Assembly: GCF_000236565.1 (NCBI RefSeq)
Contig: NZ_AHAM01000184.1
Location: 35,625 to 99,624 of the forward strand
From: Mesorhizobium alhagi CCNWXJ12-2
GTDB taxonomy: Bacteria; Pseudomonadota; Alphaproteobacteria; Rhizobiales; Rhizobiaceae
DNA: 64,000 nt
Reading direction: 5' to 3'
The position numbers were made by a program, and so were the translations under genes. Under the pieces are notes generated by a model. The model did not search any database. It was not told where the DNA came from and saw nothing but the letters and a program-made list of their open reading frames with translations. Below are positions 37,600 through 46,335 of the stretch, piece by piece. Numbering within the stretch: position 1 is the first letter of the stretch; each line of letters starts with the position of its first letter.

Positions 37600-39129
37600 A
37601 TGCGCCGCATGCAGGGATCGCGCTTTGCCTTTGGTCCGTTCGTGCTTGATCCGAGTGCGGGAACGCTCCTTCGCGACGATGTCCCCGTTGCCGTTGGCTA
37701 TCGCGGGCTGAAGCTGCTTGCGGCGCTCGTCGCGCGGCCCGGCGAAATCCTGAGCAAGGCCGAGTTGATGGATGCGGCATGGCCGGGCAGGGCCGTCGAG
37801 GAAGGCAACCTCACCGTCCAGATCGCGCAGCTCAGGAAGCTGCTTGGTCCGGCCGGCGATGGCAGTGATGGGGGCGGTGAATGGATCGCCACGGTTCCGC
37901 GCGTCGGCTACCGCTTCTTAGGCGCAGTCGAACATCTCGGCGGCGCGAAGCAAAAACCTTTGCCGCTGACCGACCAACCATCGATAGCCGTGCTGCCTTT
38001 TGTCAATATCAGCAACGATCCCGAGCAGGAATCCTTCGCGGACGGGCTAACCGAGGACCTGATCACCGACCTGTCGAGGAACTCCGGCCTGTTCGTCATC
38101 GCGCGCAACTCGGCCTTTGCCTACAAGGGAAAGGCGATGGACGTGCGCGCGATCGCACGGGATCTTGGCGTGCGCTACGTGCTGGAGGGTAGCGCAAGAC
38201 GCGCCGCAGGAAGCGTGCGGATCAACGCCAAGCTGGTCGATGCGGTGAGCGGCGATCATCTATGGGCGGAACGTTTCGATCGCGGCCTGCAGGATATCTT
38301 TGCCGTTCAGGACGAGGTGACGGCCAAGATCGTCGAGGCGTTGCTCGGCCGGCTGCGGGCGCCACCGCCGCGCAATAGGCCCAAAAATCTCAAGGCCTAC
38401 GATCTGTGCGTGCGGGCTCGCAAGCTGATGGATGACCAGCCGCAGTCGGCGCGGGAAGCGCATCTGATGCTCACGCGCGCGGTTTCGCTCGATCCGGAAT
38501 ACGCCGAGGCATATCGCTGGCTGGCCATGAACCACTGGATGGGATGGGTGCATGCGGGTGGACCGACTGACGCTGACCGTAGCGTTGCTTTGGAACTAGC
38601 GCACAAAGCCGTAGCGATCGATCCCAACGACGCCGGCTGTCGCTGGGTTCTGGCCTACCTGCTTGCCTATGACCGCAGTTTCGCCGAGGCGGATGCGCAA
38701 TTCGCCAGGGCGATCGAACTCGACCCCAATGAGGCCGACGCCTGGGCGGCATTATCCGACATCGCGGTCCTGGCCGGGAGGATCGGGGAGGGCCTCGATC
38801 ACATTCGCAAGGCGTTCCGGCTGAACCCTTATCCGGCGAGTTGGTACTATCTGACGCTCGGCCAGGCGCAATATGCGGCCGGCGAGTACGAAGCCGCTGT
38901 CGAGACACTGCGCAGGGACGAGACCTATCGCACAAGCTCACGCCGTTTCTTGGCGGCAAGCCTTGCGCAACTCGGCCGGCTCGACGAGGCGCGCGCGGAA
39001 GTCGAACTGTTCCTTGTCGGCAACCCGCATTTCACCATCGGCCACTGGGCCGCGACGGAGCCGTTCCGCGACGCTGCGACGCTCGATCATTTCGTCGATG
39101 GTTTTCGCAGGGCGGGCCTGCCTGAGTGA
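37600..39129 (+). CDS. Winged-helix and TPR regulator (CadC-like/TolB-like), 509 aa
   Basis: Residues 1-105 are an OmpR/PhoB-type winged helix (FGPFVLDPSAGTLLRDD, VGYRGLKLLAALVARPGEIL, LTVQIAQLRKLLG, VGYRF). Residues 125-250 are the TolB-like segment shared with class III adenylate-cyclase-type regulators (PSIAVLPFVNISNDPEQESF, ADGLTEDLITDLSR, VRYVLEGSARR, HLWAERFDR). The C-terminal half has tetratricopeptide repeats (EADAQFARAIELDPNEADAWAAL; YPASWYYLTLGQAQYAAGEYEAA). No membrane segment, unlike CadC. Rhizobial genomes carry many such genes, mostly of unknown target. Confidence 0.9.
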   Translation: MRRMQGSRFAFGPFVLDPSAGTLLRDDVPVAVGYRGLKLLAALVARPGEILSKAELMDAAWPGRAVEEGNLTVQIAQLRKLLGPAGDGSDGGGEWIATVPRVGYRFLGAVEHLGGAKQKPLPLTDQPSIAVLPFVNISNDPEQESFADGLTEDLITDLSRNSGLFVIARNSAFAYKGKAMDVRAIARDLGVRYVLEGSARRAAGSVRINAKLVDAVSGDHLWAERFDRGLQDIFAVQDEVTAKIVEALLGRLRAPPPRNRPKNLKAYDLCVRARKLMDDQPQSAREAHLMLTRAVSLDPEYAEAYRWLAMNHWMGWVHAGGPTDADRSVALELAHKAVAIDPNDAGCRWVLAYLLAYDRSFAEADAQFARAIELDPNEADAWAALSDIAVLAGRIGEGLDHIRKAFRLNPYPASWYYLTLGQAQYAAGEYEAAVETLRRDETYRTSSRRFLAASLAQLGRLDEARAEVELFLVGNPHFTIGHWAATEPFRDAATLDHFVDGFRRAGLPE

Positions 39130-39294
39130 CGCACCGGCTACCAAATGACCGCTACAGACAAAAGTCGCATAAGATATATTATGGAACTTTACCGATAGGC
39201 AGACCGCCTCGTTTGCGCCGGTTTTGCATCTTGATTCATAAGTCCCGTATTTCGACTCAAAGTCCGCATGCCACCCATGGACCCGCAACAAGCC

Positions 39295-39753
39295 TCAACG
39301 GCTGGCGCGTTGTCCTACGCCTCCGAGCCGATCAAGGTTTGCAATCAAGCGATCGAGCAAGGCGACAAACTGCGCGGCCTCCTCGTCCGAGAAGCCGTCG
39401 AGTGCTTCACGGTTGCCTTGGAACAAGGCGGCGCAGGCATCGGGCAGACGGGCAAGCGCGACGTCCGTCAAGGCTATGCGGCTGCTGCGGCCATCCGCCG
39501 GATCGGGGGATCGCCGGATCAGCCCATCTTTCTCCATCCGAACCAACATCTGCGCCATGGAGGGCTGCTCGATCCTGACGAACCGGGCCAAGTCCCGTTG
39601 CGTCTCCGCCCGTCCATTCTTCAGCGCCACCAGAGCCGGCAGATAGCCGACACCGAAGCCCAACGGTTTGAGCCTCGCTCCGCTCAGGCGCGCAAAACCT
39701 CGCGCGGCCAAGCTGATCAGGTGACCCGGCGTCGCCAACACGTCCGATTTCAT
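39295..39753 (-). CDS. MarR-family transcriptional regulator, 152 aa
   Basis: Start set at ATG 39753, which has AGAGGA 7 bp before it; ATG 39768 has no ribosome site and touches the operator. Winged helix: TQRDLARFVRIEQPSMAQMLVRMEKDGLIRRSPDPADGRSSRIALT, with the wing DPADGRSSRI. Divergent from the SnoaL-like gene at 39868, with which it shares an operator region, so it probably represses both in response to a small lipophilic compound. Confidence 0.9.
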   Translation of the reverse strand: MKSDVLATPGHLISLAARGFARLSGARLKPLGFGVGYLPALVALKNGRAETQRDLARFVRIEQPSMAQMLVRMEKDGLIRRSPDPADGRSSRIALTDVALARLPDACAALFQGNREALDGFSDEEAAQFVALLDRLIANLDRLGGVGQRASR

Positions 39754-39773
39754 TCCATCCTCTTGCATAGGTG

Positions 39774-39791
39774 CCTATGTTGATACATAGG
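39774..39791. promoter_or_regulatory. Palindromic operator between marR-type and SnoaL-type genes
   Basis: Perfect 7-bp arms CCTATGT / ACATAGG with spacer TGAT. A further CATAGG half-site lies at 39766-39771. Position 20 bp before the regulator start and 76 bp before the SnoaL start fits MarR autoregulation. Confidence 0.6.
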
Positions 39792-39867
39792 TAACAATAC
39801 AATGTGGGACCGCGGCCTGGCAACGGCAGCGAGCCGCGTTCCTAAAAATGCTAAAGGACGGACTGTG

Positions 39868-40236
39868 ATGGATAGCGAAATCGCTCTCGTGAAGCGCATG
39901 TATGACTGCTTTAACGCGCGGGATATTGACGGCGTTCTGGCCGTTCTCGCCGATGACGTGGCTTGGGCAAACGGCATGGATGGCGGCCATGTTCATGGCT
40001 GCGAGGCAGTCAGGGAGTACTGGACGCGTCAGTGGACGATCGTCAGCCCGCATGTCGAGCCGGTGATTTTTAGCAAGGCAGCGGACGGCGCGATTCTCGC
40101 AGAGGTTCAACAGTCCGTGCGAGATGTCGAAGGCAAGCCCCTCGAAGATCAAACGCACGGGCTGAAGGACAAGACGGTCACACACATCTTCCGCTTACAG
40201 GACGGCAGGGTCGCGCGCTTCGACATCCGCGACTGA
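39868..40236 (+). CDS. SnoaL-like / nuclear transport factor 2-fold protein, 122 aa
   Basis: ATG 39868. Starts ALVKRMYDCFNARDIDGVLAVLADDVAWANGMDGGHVHG, the classic SnoaL-like opening with a pocket histidine, and ends THIFRLQDGRVARFDIRD. Likely an isomerase, hydrolase or small-molecule binder. Under probable control of the divergent MarR regulator, so perhaps involved in modifying an aromatic or stress-related compound. Confidence 0.83.
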   Translation: MDSEIALVKRMYDCFNARDIDGVLAVLADDVAWANGMDGGHVHGCEAVREYWTRQWTIVSPHVEPVIFSKAADGAILAEVQQSVRDVEGKPLEDQTHGLKDKTVTHIFRLQDGRVARFDIRD

Positions 40237-40889
40237 AAATCAGCCGCTTGATATGGAGACTTAACGACCCCGGCGTCTGGATCGTGAGCGGTACTGACGG
40301 GGCCAGCATGACCTGCGAGATCGTGAACGGCTACGGCGAACGGCTCCTTTTTGCTGGAGGACCTCGTGGTCGACCGAAGGAATTCCAGCGCCGCAACCTG
40401 AGCTACCAGTACTCCCGGAAACGGCTGGACGACGTACGCCAGAGGTCTGTAGAACGCTTCGGCCGCATCCCGCCAGCACGCTAGCCGGACGGCTGTCCGA
40501 CTTATGCCTCCATTTTCCTCATTTTGCAGACTTATGGGTCAAAGTTCGGCTGAAGTTATGAATCTCTTCGGGCCGCTAAATCTTTGATTTGTATCGGGAG
40601 GAGCGTGCAGACTTATGAGTCAGAATGCATCCAATTCAATCTGAATCTTTTCCTTTTCCATATGAATTGCGGATCACCAACCCCTGTGAGATGCACGATT
40701 GGCTGGGGACGCGTTTTCCGATTTGGCTCGCAGCTGACCTTGATCGCACCAGATACCGAGAGCGCCGCCTCTGCCCGATAGTATGGGGCGCGGTTGCTAC
40801 CAAATGGCGTATTTTCGCGCATGAGATCTCATTGATGCTTGCGACCGGCGGCCTATATGCCGCCGCTACAGAAACGACGAGGAGGTCAG
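40237..40889. other. 653-base stretch without a confident gene
   Basis: A 78-codon frame at 40248-40484 (opening MIWRLNDPGVWIVSG) starts with TTG, lacks a good ribosome site and has no family resemblance; it may be remnant DNA of a mobile element. From 40499 three GACTTATG repeats occur. The last 200 bases before 40890 form the leader of the PRC-barrel gene. Confidence 0.4.
40499..40622. repeat. Spaced GACTTATG repeats
   Basis: GACTTATG at 40499-40506, 40529-40536 and 40610-40617. Two copies extend to 16 bases, GCAGACTTATGGGTCA (40526-40541) and GCAGACTTATGAGTCA (40607-40622), differing at one base. They may be recombinase or transposase binding sites left by a mobile element, or operator sites. 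Confidence 0.5.
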
Positions 40890-41249
40890 ATGAGAGTTCC
40901 CGCCGCATTTGCGATTGCCGTCGCGCTTCCCGCCACGGCTGCCGCACAGACGACTTGGGTGGAGATCGCCGACCAGGCGACCGTTGCGCCTCTGTCGCGC
41001 TCGGTCGACCGGGTCGACGACATGGACGTGTACGACGCCTCCGGCAAGAAGATCGGCGAGATAGAGGAAGTGCTTGGCCAGGATGCCGACACCGCTTCGG
41101 CGCTCACGGTCGATTTCGACGACGATGCCGGATATGGCGGCCGCGACAACGTCATCGTGCCGCTGGAGATGTTCCAGCTCGATGGTGAGCGTCTCATCCT
41201 GTCTGCCGATGCGGAAGCGATGTCCTCGATGGAGGTGTGGGAGGATTAG
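40890..41249 (+). CDS. Exported PRC-barrel protein, 119 aa
   Basis: ATG 40890 has an ideal GAGGAGGT ribosome site. Signal peptide MRVPAAFAIAVALPATAAAQ, then a PRC-barrel: DVYDASGKKIGEIEEVLGQD, TVDFDDDAGYGGRDNVIVPLEMFQ. Many acidic residues suggest metal or cation binding. Periplasmic PRC proteins of this type occur in rhizobia; the role is unknown. Confidence 0.83.
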   Translation: MRVPAAFAIAVALPATAAAQTTWVEIADQATVAPLSRSVDRVDDMDVYDASGKKIGEIEEVLGQDADTASALTVDFDDDAGYGGRDNVIVPLEMFQLDGERLILSADAEAMSSMEVWED

Positions 41250-41311
41250 GGCCCGCAAGCATCGTCTTCATGTCGATGGAACTGTTGCCCCGCAGTCCGG
41301 AGAGCCGTTCC

Positions 41312-41431
41312 ATGGCCGGTTCCGATCGAGACGCGCGATCAGTAGCAGACCTGGCGGCCGCCAGCGGGTTGGCTGTCGATCCGGAATCGATCCGGTTCGA
41401 CGAGACCGGACTGTCGCGGTTCAGCGAATAA
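41312..41431 (+). pseudogene. Stub resembling the N-terminus of a macrolide phosphotransferase
   Basis: ATG 41312 starts a 39-residue frame with SVADLAAASGLAVDPESIRF and DETGL, which resembles the first helix and strand of Mph-type macrolide 2'-phosphotransferases (their N-terminus has A..hgL.l....i.FnE.GLDF). The frame ends right after that point, and nothing downstream continues the kinase. It is probably a truncated gene; a genuine 39-residue protein is less likely. Confidence 0.4.
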
Positions 41432-41548
41432 TGACCGGAGCGCACCCAAGCAGTCTCAGATTGCAGCGGCACACTATGCTGCGCAACGCCGTCACGCGCG
41501 CAAGAACCGGCCTTGAAATTGCCGCGCGGCTGGGCTCTAAAAGCGGTC

Positions 41549-42520
41549 ATGATCGAGGGGATTTTCCGGTTTCTTGCGCTTGCCGCGAGCGTTGCCGTGC
41601 TGACGGCCGCGCCGGCTCTGGTTTCCGCACAGGAGTTCGGGGGCCAGCTTATGGAGCTCGAGCTTCCCGCCATCACGAATTTTGCTCCGCCCCAGGGTGA
41701 AACGCCGCTGGCGCAAGGCAGCGGCGGTGCGGTCACGCTCGCCGCGCAGATGACCGAAGGCGGAGCCGAAATCACGCGCGGGCTGGTCTGGCGGGTTTTC
41801 AAGCCCGACCCAGGACAGGACGGCAAGCTGCCGCTGGTCGCCTCGTCGCGAGGCGGAACCGGAATATTCCAGCTCGATCCGGGCAGCTATCTCGTGCACG
41901 CTGCCTTCGGACGCGCGGGCGCGACGAAGCGGATCACGGTCGGACGCGAGGCAAAGCGCGAGGATTTCGTTCTTGACGCCGGCGGGCTGCAGCTCGACGC
42001 CGTGCTTGCTGGCGGCGTGCGCATCCCGCCGGAAAAGCTGCGCTTTTCTATCTACGATGCGGAGGCCGACGCCGATGGCGACCGGGCGCTGATCCTTCCC
42101 GATGTGAGCCCGAACACCGTGATTCGCCTCAATTCCGGCATCTATCACGTCGTCTCGACCTACGGCTCGGTCAACGCCGTCATCCGCTCCGACATTCGCG
42201 TGGAGGCCGGCAAGCTGACCGAAGCGACGGTCGAACACCATGCGGCCGAACTGACCATGAAGCTGGTGCGCGAACCGGGCGGCGAAGCGATCGCCGACAC
42301 GTCATGGTCGGTGCTGACCGAATCAGGCGATCCTGTGCGTGAAAGCGTCGGCGCCTACGCCTCGATGGTTCTCGCCGAGGGCGACTATTCGATCGTCGCA
42401 AAGAACCGCGACCGCATCTACCAGCGCGATTTCACAGTCGTCGGAGGGCGCAATCAGGAGGTCGAGGTCGTTACCACCGAAGCGGCCGTCGACGGTACGG
42501 TCGACGACGTCGTCGACTGA
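41549..42520 (+). CDS. Exported beta-rich hypothetical protein, 323 aa
   Basis: ATG 41549 begins a signal peptide (FRFLALAASVAVLTAAPALVSAQ). The mature part has three or more similar beta modules with a recurring pattern: RGLVWRVFKPD...LDPGSYLVHAAFGRAGATKRI; RFSIYDAEADADG...LNSGIYHVVSTYGSVNAV; TSWSVLTESGDPV...LAEGDYSIVAKNRDRIYQRDF. Each ends in a G-x-Y followed by a strand, as in carboxypeptidase-regulatory-like or Ig-like folds. No cysteines in the mature protein. Function unknown; periplasmic structural or binding role likely. Known in rhizobia as a conserved hypothetical near thrS. Confidence 0.75.
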   Translation: MIEGIFRFLALAASVAVLTAAPALVSAQEFGGQLMELELPAITNFAPPQGETPLAQGSGGAVTLAAQMTEGGAEITRGLVWRVFKPDPGQDGKLPLVASSRGGTGIFQLDPGSYLVHAAFGRAGATKRITVGREAKREDFVLDAGGLQLDAVLAGGVRIPPEKLRFSIYDAEADADGDRALILPDVSPNTVIRLNSGIYHVVSTYGSVNAVIRSDIRVEAGKLTEATVEHHAAELTMKLVREPGGEAIADTSWSVLTESGDPVRESVGAYASMVLAEGDYSIVAKNRDRIYQRDFTVVGGRNQEVEVVTTEAAVDGTVDDVVD

Positions 42521-42530
42521 AGACTGGAGA

Positions 42531-42551
42531 GGACAGGCGACCCGCCTGCCC
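42531..42551. terminator. Bidirectional terminator hairpin
   Basis: GGACAGGCG and CGCCTGCCC arms (8 of 9 pairs) around ACC, between two converging genes. No T-run on either side. Confidence 0.5.
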
Positions 42552-42582
42552 TCGCCTTCACTGTCTCAGATCAAGCACTCGG

Positions 42583-44541
42583 CTAGCGCCTGAGATCGGG
42601 CGGAACCGCTTCCTCGGCGAGGCTCGCAACCGCCTCGTCGAGCGACAGCGAATGCTGGTCGCGCGAGCCGAGTCGTCTGATGTTGACGGTGTTTTCCTCA
42701 GCTTCGCGCTTGCCGCAGACGAGGATGACCGGAACCTTGGCCAGCGAGTGTTCGCGAACCTTGTAGTTGATCTTCTCGTTGCGCAGATCGGCCTCGGCCG
42801 AAAGCCCGGCCTGCTTCAGGCGCTTGACGACTGAAGCTGCGTATTCGTCTGCATCCGAGGTGATCGTCGCCACGACGACCTGCTGCGGCGCGAACCAGAG
42901 CGGGAAATGCCCCGCATGGCTCTCGATCAGGATGCCGAGGAAGCGCTCCAGCGAGCCGACGATGGCGCGGTGGATCATGACCGGCTGCTTTTTTTCCGAA
43001 TCGCGATCGATATAGAAGGCCCCGAAGCGCTCCGGCAGGTTGAAGTCGACTTGCGTCGTGCCGCACTGCCATTCGCGGCCGATCGCGTCCCTCAGCGTGT
43101 ACTCGAATTTTGGTCCGTAGAAGGTCCCCTCGCCTTCGTTGATCCCGGTCTTGATGCGGTTGTCCTCACGCGTCATGCGGGCGAGCGCACGCTTGAGGAT
43201 ATCCTCGGCGTGATCCCACATCGCGTCCGTTCCGACGCGCTTTTCCGGCCGCGTGGCGAGTTTCACCACCACTTCGTCGAAACCGAAATCCTTGTAGACC
43301 GACATCATGAGATCGTTGATCTTGAGGATTTCCGCCTCGAGTTGCTCCTCGGTGCAGAAGATGTGCGCGTCGTCCTGGGTGAAACCGCGCACACGCATCA
43401 GGCCATGCAACGCGCCTGAAGGTTCGTAGCGGTGGACGGCACCGAATTCGGCAAGGCGAATAGGCAGTTCGCGGTAGGACTTCAGGCCATGCTTGAAGAT
43501 CTGGACGTGCCCCGGACAGTTCATCGGCTTGAGAGCGAAGATCCGTTTGTCGTCGGCATCGTCGCCGGCGGATTGCACCGCGAACATATTCTCCTTGTAC
43601 CAGCCCCAATGGCCGGAGGTCTCCCACAGGCTGTGGTCAAGCACCTGCGGGGCATTGACCTCCTGGTAGTCGTCGCCGAGGCGGCGGCGCATATATGTGA
43701 TCAAGTTCTGGAACATCTTCCAGCCCTTGGCGTGCCAGAAGACGACGCCCGGGCCCTCCTCCTGGAAATGGAACAGGTCCATCTCGCGGCCGAGCCTGCG
43801 GTGGTCGCGCTTTTCCGCCTCTTCCAGCATGGTCAGGTAGGCGTCGAGCTGCGCCTGGTCGGCCCACGCCGTGCCGTAGATGCGCGTCAGCATCGGGTTG
43901 TTGGAATCGCCGCGCCAATAGGCGCCGGCAACCTTCATCAGCTTGAAGGCGTTGCCGATCTGGCCGGTGGAGGCCATGTGCGGGCCGCGGCAAAGATCGA
44001 ACCAGTCGCCCTGCGCATAGATCTTGAGGTCCTGATCCTCGGGGATCGCGTCGATGAGCTCGACCTTGTAGGCTTCGCCCTTGTCGCGAAAGATCTTTTT
44101 CGCCTTTTCGCGCGACCAGACTTCCTTGGTGAACGGCTTGTTGCGGCCGATGATCTCGCGCATCTTCTTTTCGATGGCGGGAAAATCCTCCGGCGTGAAC
44201 GGCTCGTTGCGAGCGAAATCGTAGTAGAATCCGTTCTCGATCACCGGGCCGATCGTCACCTGAGTACCGGGCCACAATTCCTGCACGGCTTCGGCCAGTA
44301 CATGCGCAGCGTCGTGGCGAATGAGTTCCAGCGCCCGCGGGTCATCGCGTGTGACGATCTCGACGTTGCCGGAACGCGCCAGCGGATCGGAAAGATCGCG
44401 GATCACGCCGTCGACGGCATAGGCGACCGCCTTTTTCGCCAGCGACCTGGAAATCGATTCGGCTAGAGCGGCGCCGGTCATCGCCGCGTCGTATTCGCGG
44501 ACGGAGCCATCGGGAAATGTAAGGGAAACGGAATTCGACAA
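42583..44541 (-). CDS. thrS: Threonyl-tRNA synthetase, 652 aa
   Basis: Charges tRNA-Thr. TGS domain (1-62), editing domain with [19 protein letters not shown] (HxxxH zinc-binding motif), class II catalytic domain with zinc residues in [27 protein letters not shown] and [15 protein letters not shown], then the anticodon-binding domain. The first codon appears to be TTG at 44541 with GGAGA about 7 bp upstream; the next in-frame ATG is at residue 21, inside the TGS domain. Confidence 0.96.
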   Translation of the reverse strand: MSNSVSLTFPDGSVREYDAAMTGAALAESISRSLAKKAVAYAVDGVIRDLSDPLARSGNVEIVTRDDPRALELIRHDAAHVLAEAVQELWPGTQVTIGPVIENGFYYDFARNEPFTPEDFPAIEKKMREIIGRNKPFTKEVWSREKAKKIFRDKGEAYKVELIDAIPEDQDLKIYAQGDWFDLCRGPHMASTGQIGNAFKLMKVAGAYWRGDSNNPMLTRIYGTAWADQAQLDAYLTMLEEAEKRDHRRLGREMDLFHFQEEGPGVVFWHAKGWKMFQNLITYMRRRLGDDYQEVNAPQVLDHSLWETSGHWGWYKENMFAVQSAGDDADDKRIFALKPMNCPGHVQIFKHGLKSYRELPIRLAEFGAVHRYEPSGALHGLMRVRGFTQDDAHIFCTEEQLEAEILKINDLMMSVYKDFGFDEVVVKLATRPEKRVGTDAMWDHAEDILKRALARMTREDNRIKTGINEGEGTFYGPKFEYTLRDAIGREWQCGTTQVDFNLPERFGAFYIDRDSEKKQPVMIHRAIVGSLERFLGILIESHAGHFPLWFAPQQVVVATITSDADEYAASVVKRLKQAGLSAEADLRNEKINYKVREHSLAKVPVILVCGKREAEENTVNIRRLGSRDQHSLSLDEAVASLAEEAVPPDLRR

Positions 44542-44663
44542 GGTAGTTCTCCATCTATCCAGTCCCGCAAACGAGCGCGGGTGGTGATTGCCGGATCAAA
44601 CCCGGCGAGCGGTGTTTCTAGTGTGAGTTTTTTTCGGCGTAAAGATTGCGGCGTCGAGAAAGC

Positions 44664-45014
44664 TCAATGGCCGTGCGGCTTTCCGATGCGCCAATAGCGC
44701 CATGGCGTGAACCAACGATAGCGATCCGACAGCGTTTCCGGCACGCGGTCGATGCCGTGCGTGCCGCCCGGCCCGCAGCGGAGGACGCGGAACAGCCCCA
44801 TCCAGCCACCCGCCCACAGGCCGTGGCGCGCAATCGCCTCATGGGCATATTCCGAGCAGGTCGGAAGATGGCGGCATGAATTGCCGACGAAACCGGACAG
44901 GGTCAGCTGGTAGAGCCGGACCAGCGACGTGCCGAGCACGCGGCCCGGCGTCTTGCGCCAGGGTCCGGGCCAATTGCGGGAGCCGGCCAGCCTATGAGCC
45001 TTCGCGTCGCTCAT
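44664..45014 (-). CDS. yidD: Membrane protein insertion efficiency factor YidD, 116 aa
   Basis: Small amphipathic protein that helps YidC-dependent insertion. Core: VRLYQLTLSGFVGNSCRHLP, TCSEYAHEAIARHGLWAGGW, then RCGPGGTHGIDRVPE, with the conserved cysteines CRHLPTC and RCGPGG. Its start overlaps the hepT end by 23 bp. In rhizobia yidD normally follows the iscU-like gene; here a toxin-antitoxin pair separates them. Confidence 0.93.
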   Translation of the reverse strand: MSDAKAHRLAGSRNWPGPWRKTPGRVLGTSLVRLYQLTLSGFVGNSCRHLPTCSEYAHEAIARHGLWAGGWMGLFRVLRCGPGGTHGIDRVPETLSDRYRWFTPWRYWRIGKPHGH

Positions 45015-45357
45015 TGCAGATTTTCAGTGCAGCCGCAGCCATTCGAGGCGCGGCTTCTGTTGCCGACCGCCACACCGTCTCCAGGTTGACGGAACCATAG
45101 CCGTGAGCCGTACGGTTTCTTGCCCGGTAAGCCTGCCGTAGTTCAAGCTCGGGATGTTCCGCCTGAAAATCGGGAGCCAGCTTCAGGATTTGTTGAGACG
45201 CCTCGCCGATCACCTCCAGACAACGGATGACGGCGTCTTGCGCCATTTGGTTGCGCATGAAGGCATCGAAATCCATGCGCGTGATATAGGATTCGATCCG
45301 GCCTGCCCATTGCACGATATTTTCGAGGAGTTCGTCGAGCGACCGTGGCTGATTCAT
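44992..45357 (-). CDS. HepT-type toxin ribonuclease (DUF86), 121 aa
   Basis: Start ATG 45357 shares one base with the stop of mntA. HEPN-type RNase with the R-x4-H-x-Y motif in RNRTAHGYGS (RNRTAHGY). Preceding helices QMAQDAVIRCLEVIGEASQQILK are typical of HepT. In known systems HepT is kept silent by MntA, which adds AMP groups to the tyrosine next to the HxY motif. The 3' end overlaps yidD by 23 bp. Confidence 0.9.
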   Translation of the reverse strand: MNQPRSLDELLENIVQWAGRIESYITRMDFDAFMRNQMAQDAVIRCLEVIGEASQQILKLAPDFQAEHPELELRQAYRARNRTAHGYGSVNLETVWRSATEAAPRMAAAALKICNERREGS

Positions 45358-45644
45358 CACAGCGGCTTCAGATCGCATGACACGCGACCGGCAACATCTG
45401 TCGCAAGGTCGCCCGGCGTGCGGACATCGACATGGGAGCGCAACAGCGCTTCCAGTTCCAGCTCGAGCCCGGCAAGATCGAAGGTGGATGCGTGATAATC
45501 ATCCACGAGGATATCCAGGTCGCTTCCCTCCGTATCTTCGCCCCTGGCCGTCGAGCCGAAGATGCGCGGATTGCTCACCGGGTAGCGGGCGATAATCCGC
45601 AGGACCTCATCGCGGTGCTTGGCCAAGGCTTCCGAAGGACGCAT
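45357..45644 (-). CDS. MntA-type nucleotidyltransferase antitoxin, 95 aa
   Basis: ATG 45644 has an excellent GGAGGAAG ribosome site. Minimal nucleotidyltransferase: RIFGSTARGEDTEGSDLDILVD, with GS-x10-DxD metal-binding residues, then helix FDLAGLELELEALL and HVDVRT. Modifies the HepT partner encoded next. Starts 13 bp after the iscU-like stop. Confidence 0.9.
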   Translation of the reverse strand: MRPSEALAKHRDEVLRIIARYPVSNPRIFGSTARGEDTEGSDLDILVDDYHASTFDLAGLELELEALLRSHVDVRTPGDLATDVAGRVSCDLKPL

Positions 45645-45657
45645 ATCTTCCTCCGTT

Positions 45658-46104
45658 TCAGGCCGCCGCTTCGGCCAGCTTGCGTTCCACCTGGCCGATC
45701 GCGTCGGCCACCGCGTCGAATGTCAGCATGGTCGAGGCGTGGCGGGCCTTGTAGTCGCGCACCGGCTCGAGATATTTGAGGTCGGCGAAGCGGCCTTGCG
45801 GCGGCGCGCCGTTTTCCTTGAGCATTTTACGCATGGCTTCGCGCACCGCGCGCAGCTCTTCTGCGGTCGCGCCGACGATATTCGCCGCCATGATCGAGGA
45901 TGAAGCCTGGCCGAGCGCGCAGGCCTTCACGTCGTGTGCGAAATCGGTGACGACACCGTCCCGCATGTTGAGATCGACGGTGACAGTCGAGCCACAGAGC
46001 TTGGAATGCGCCATTGCGCTTGCGTCGGGATTTTCCAGGCGGCCGATCCGCGCGATATTTCCGGCGAAAGCCAGAATTTTCGCATTATAGACGTCGTCGA
46101 TCAT
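45658..46104 (-). CDS. IscU/SufU-like iron-sulphur scaffold, 148 aa
   Basis: Start chosen at MIDDVYNAKILAFAGNIAR (46104), matching rhizobial homologues; a longer frame starts at 46161. NifU-N/SufU type: metal-binding cysteines at HSKLCGSTV and FAHDVKACALGQASSSI, plus an Asp in the first block. Assembles or carries Fe-S clusters. Neighbour order hisI-folE / iscU-like / yidD / thrS is conserved in rhizobia. Confidence 0.9.
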   Translation of the reverse strand: MIDDVYNAKILAFAGNIARIGRLENPDASAMAHSKLCGSTVTVDLNMRDGVVTDFAHDVKACALGQASSSIMAANIVGATAEELRAVREAMRKMLKENGAPPQGRFADLKYLEPVRDYKARHASTMLTFDAVADAIGQVERKLAEAAA

Positions 46105-46177
46105 TTTGTTCCAATCCGTCGCCGTTTCGAGAACAGCCCGTAGCGCGTCCGCATCTTTCAATCGCGGCGCAAGGCCT

Positions 46178-46183
46178 TATATA
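46178..46183 (+). promoter_or_regulatory. -10 box (TATAAT) upstream of folE
   Basis: Perfect TATAAT 153 bp before the folE start. The -35 region (TTTCAA, 18 bp upstream) is weak. It implies a leader of about 145 bases that includes the hairpin at 46299. Confidence 0.4.
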
Positions 46184-46298
46184 ATGCTCGTGCCCCGGCG
46201 ACAGCAAGGCAGCCACTTCGGCGACTAAGCCAGCCGGCGCATTCCACCCCGCTTTCGGGCCTTGAGCGGCCCGCGAAAGGAAGTGGTCCGTTCAACTC

Positions 46299-46318
46299 GT
46301 TCCTCCTGAGAGAGGAAC
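46299..46318 (+). promoter_or_regulatory. Hairpin in the folE leader
   Basis: Perfect 7-bp arms GTTCCTC / GAGGAAC around CTGAGA, 17 bp before the folE ATG. The right arm contains GAGGA and lies just upstream of the GGGAG ribosome site at 46322, so folding could affect translation. No known riboswitch class is apparent. Confidence 0.35.
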
Positions 46319-46335
46319 TACGGGAGACGCCTTTC

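Noticed and set aside
44542..44663. Possible regulatory leader of thrS
   Set aside because: Two short stems (GCCGG/CCGGC, CCCGC/GCGGG) exist but no T-box sequence or threonine-rich leader peptide; T-boxes are not expected in this group.
46184..46335. Possible riboswitch in the folE leader
   Set aside because: Only one simple hairpin is visible; no conserved tetrahydrofolate or preQ1 riboswitch elements could be found by eye.
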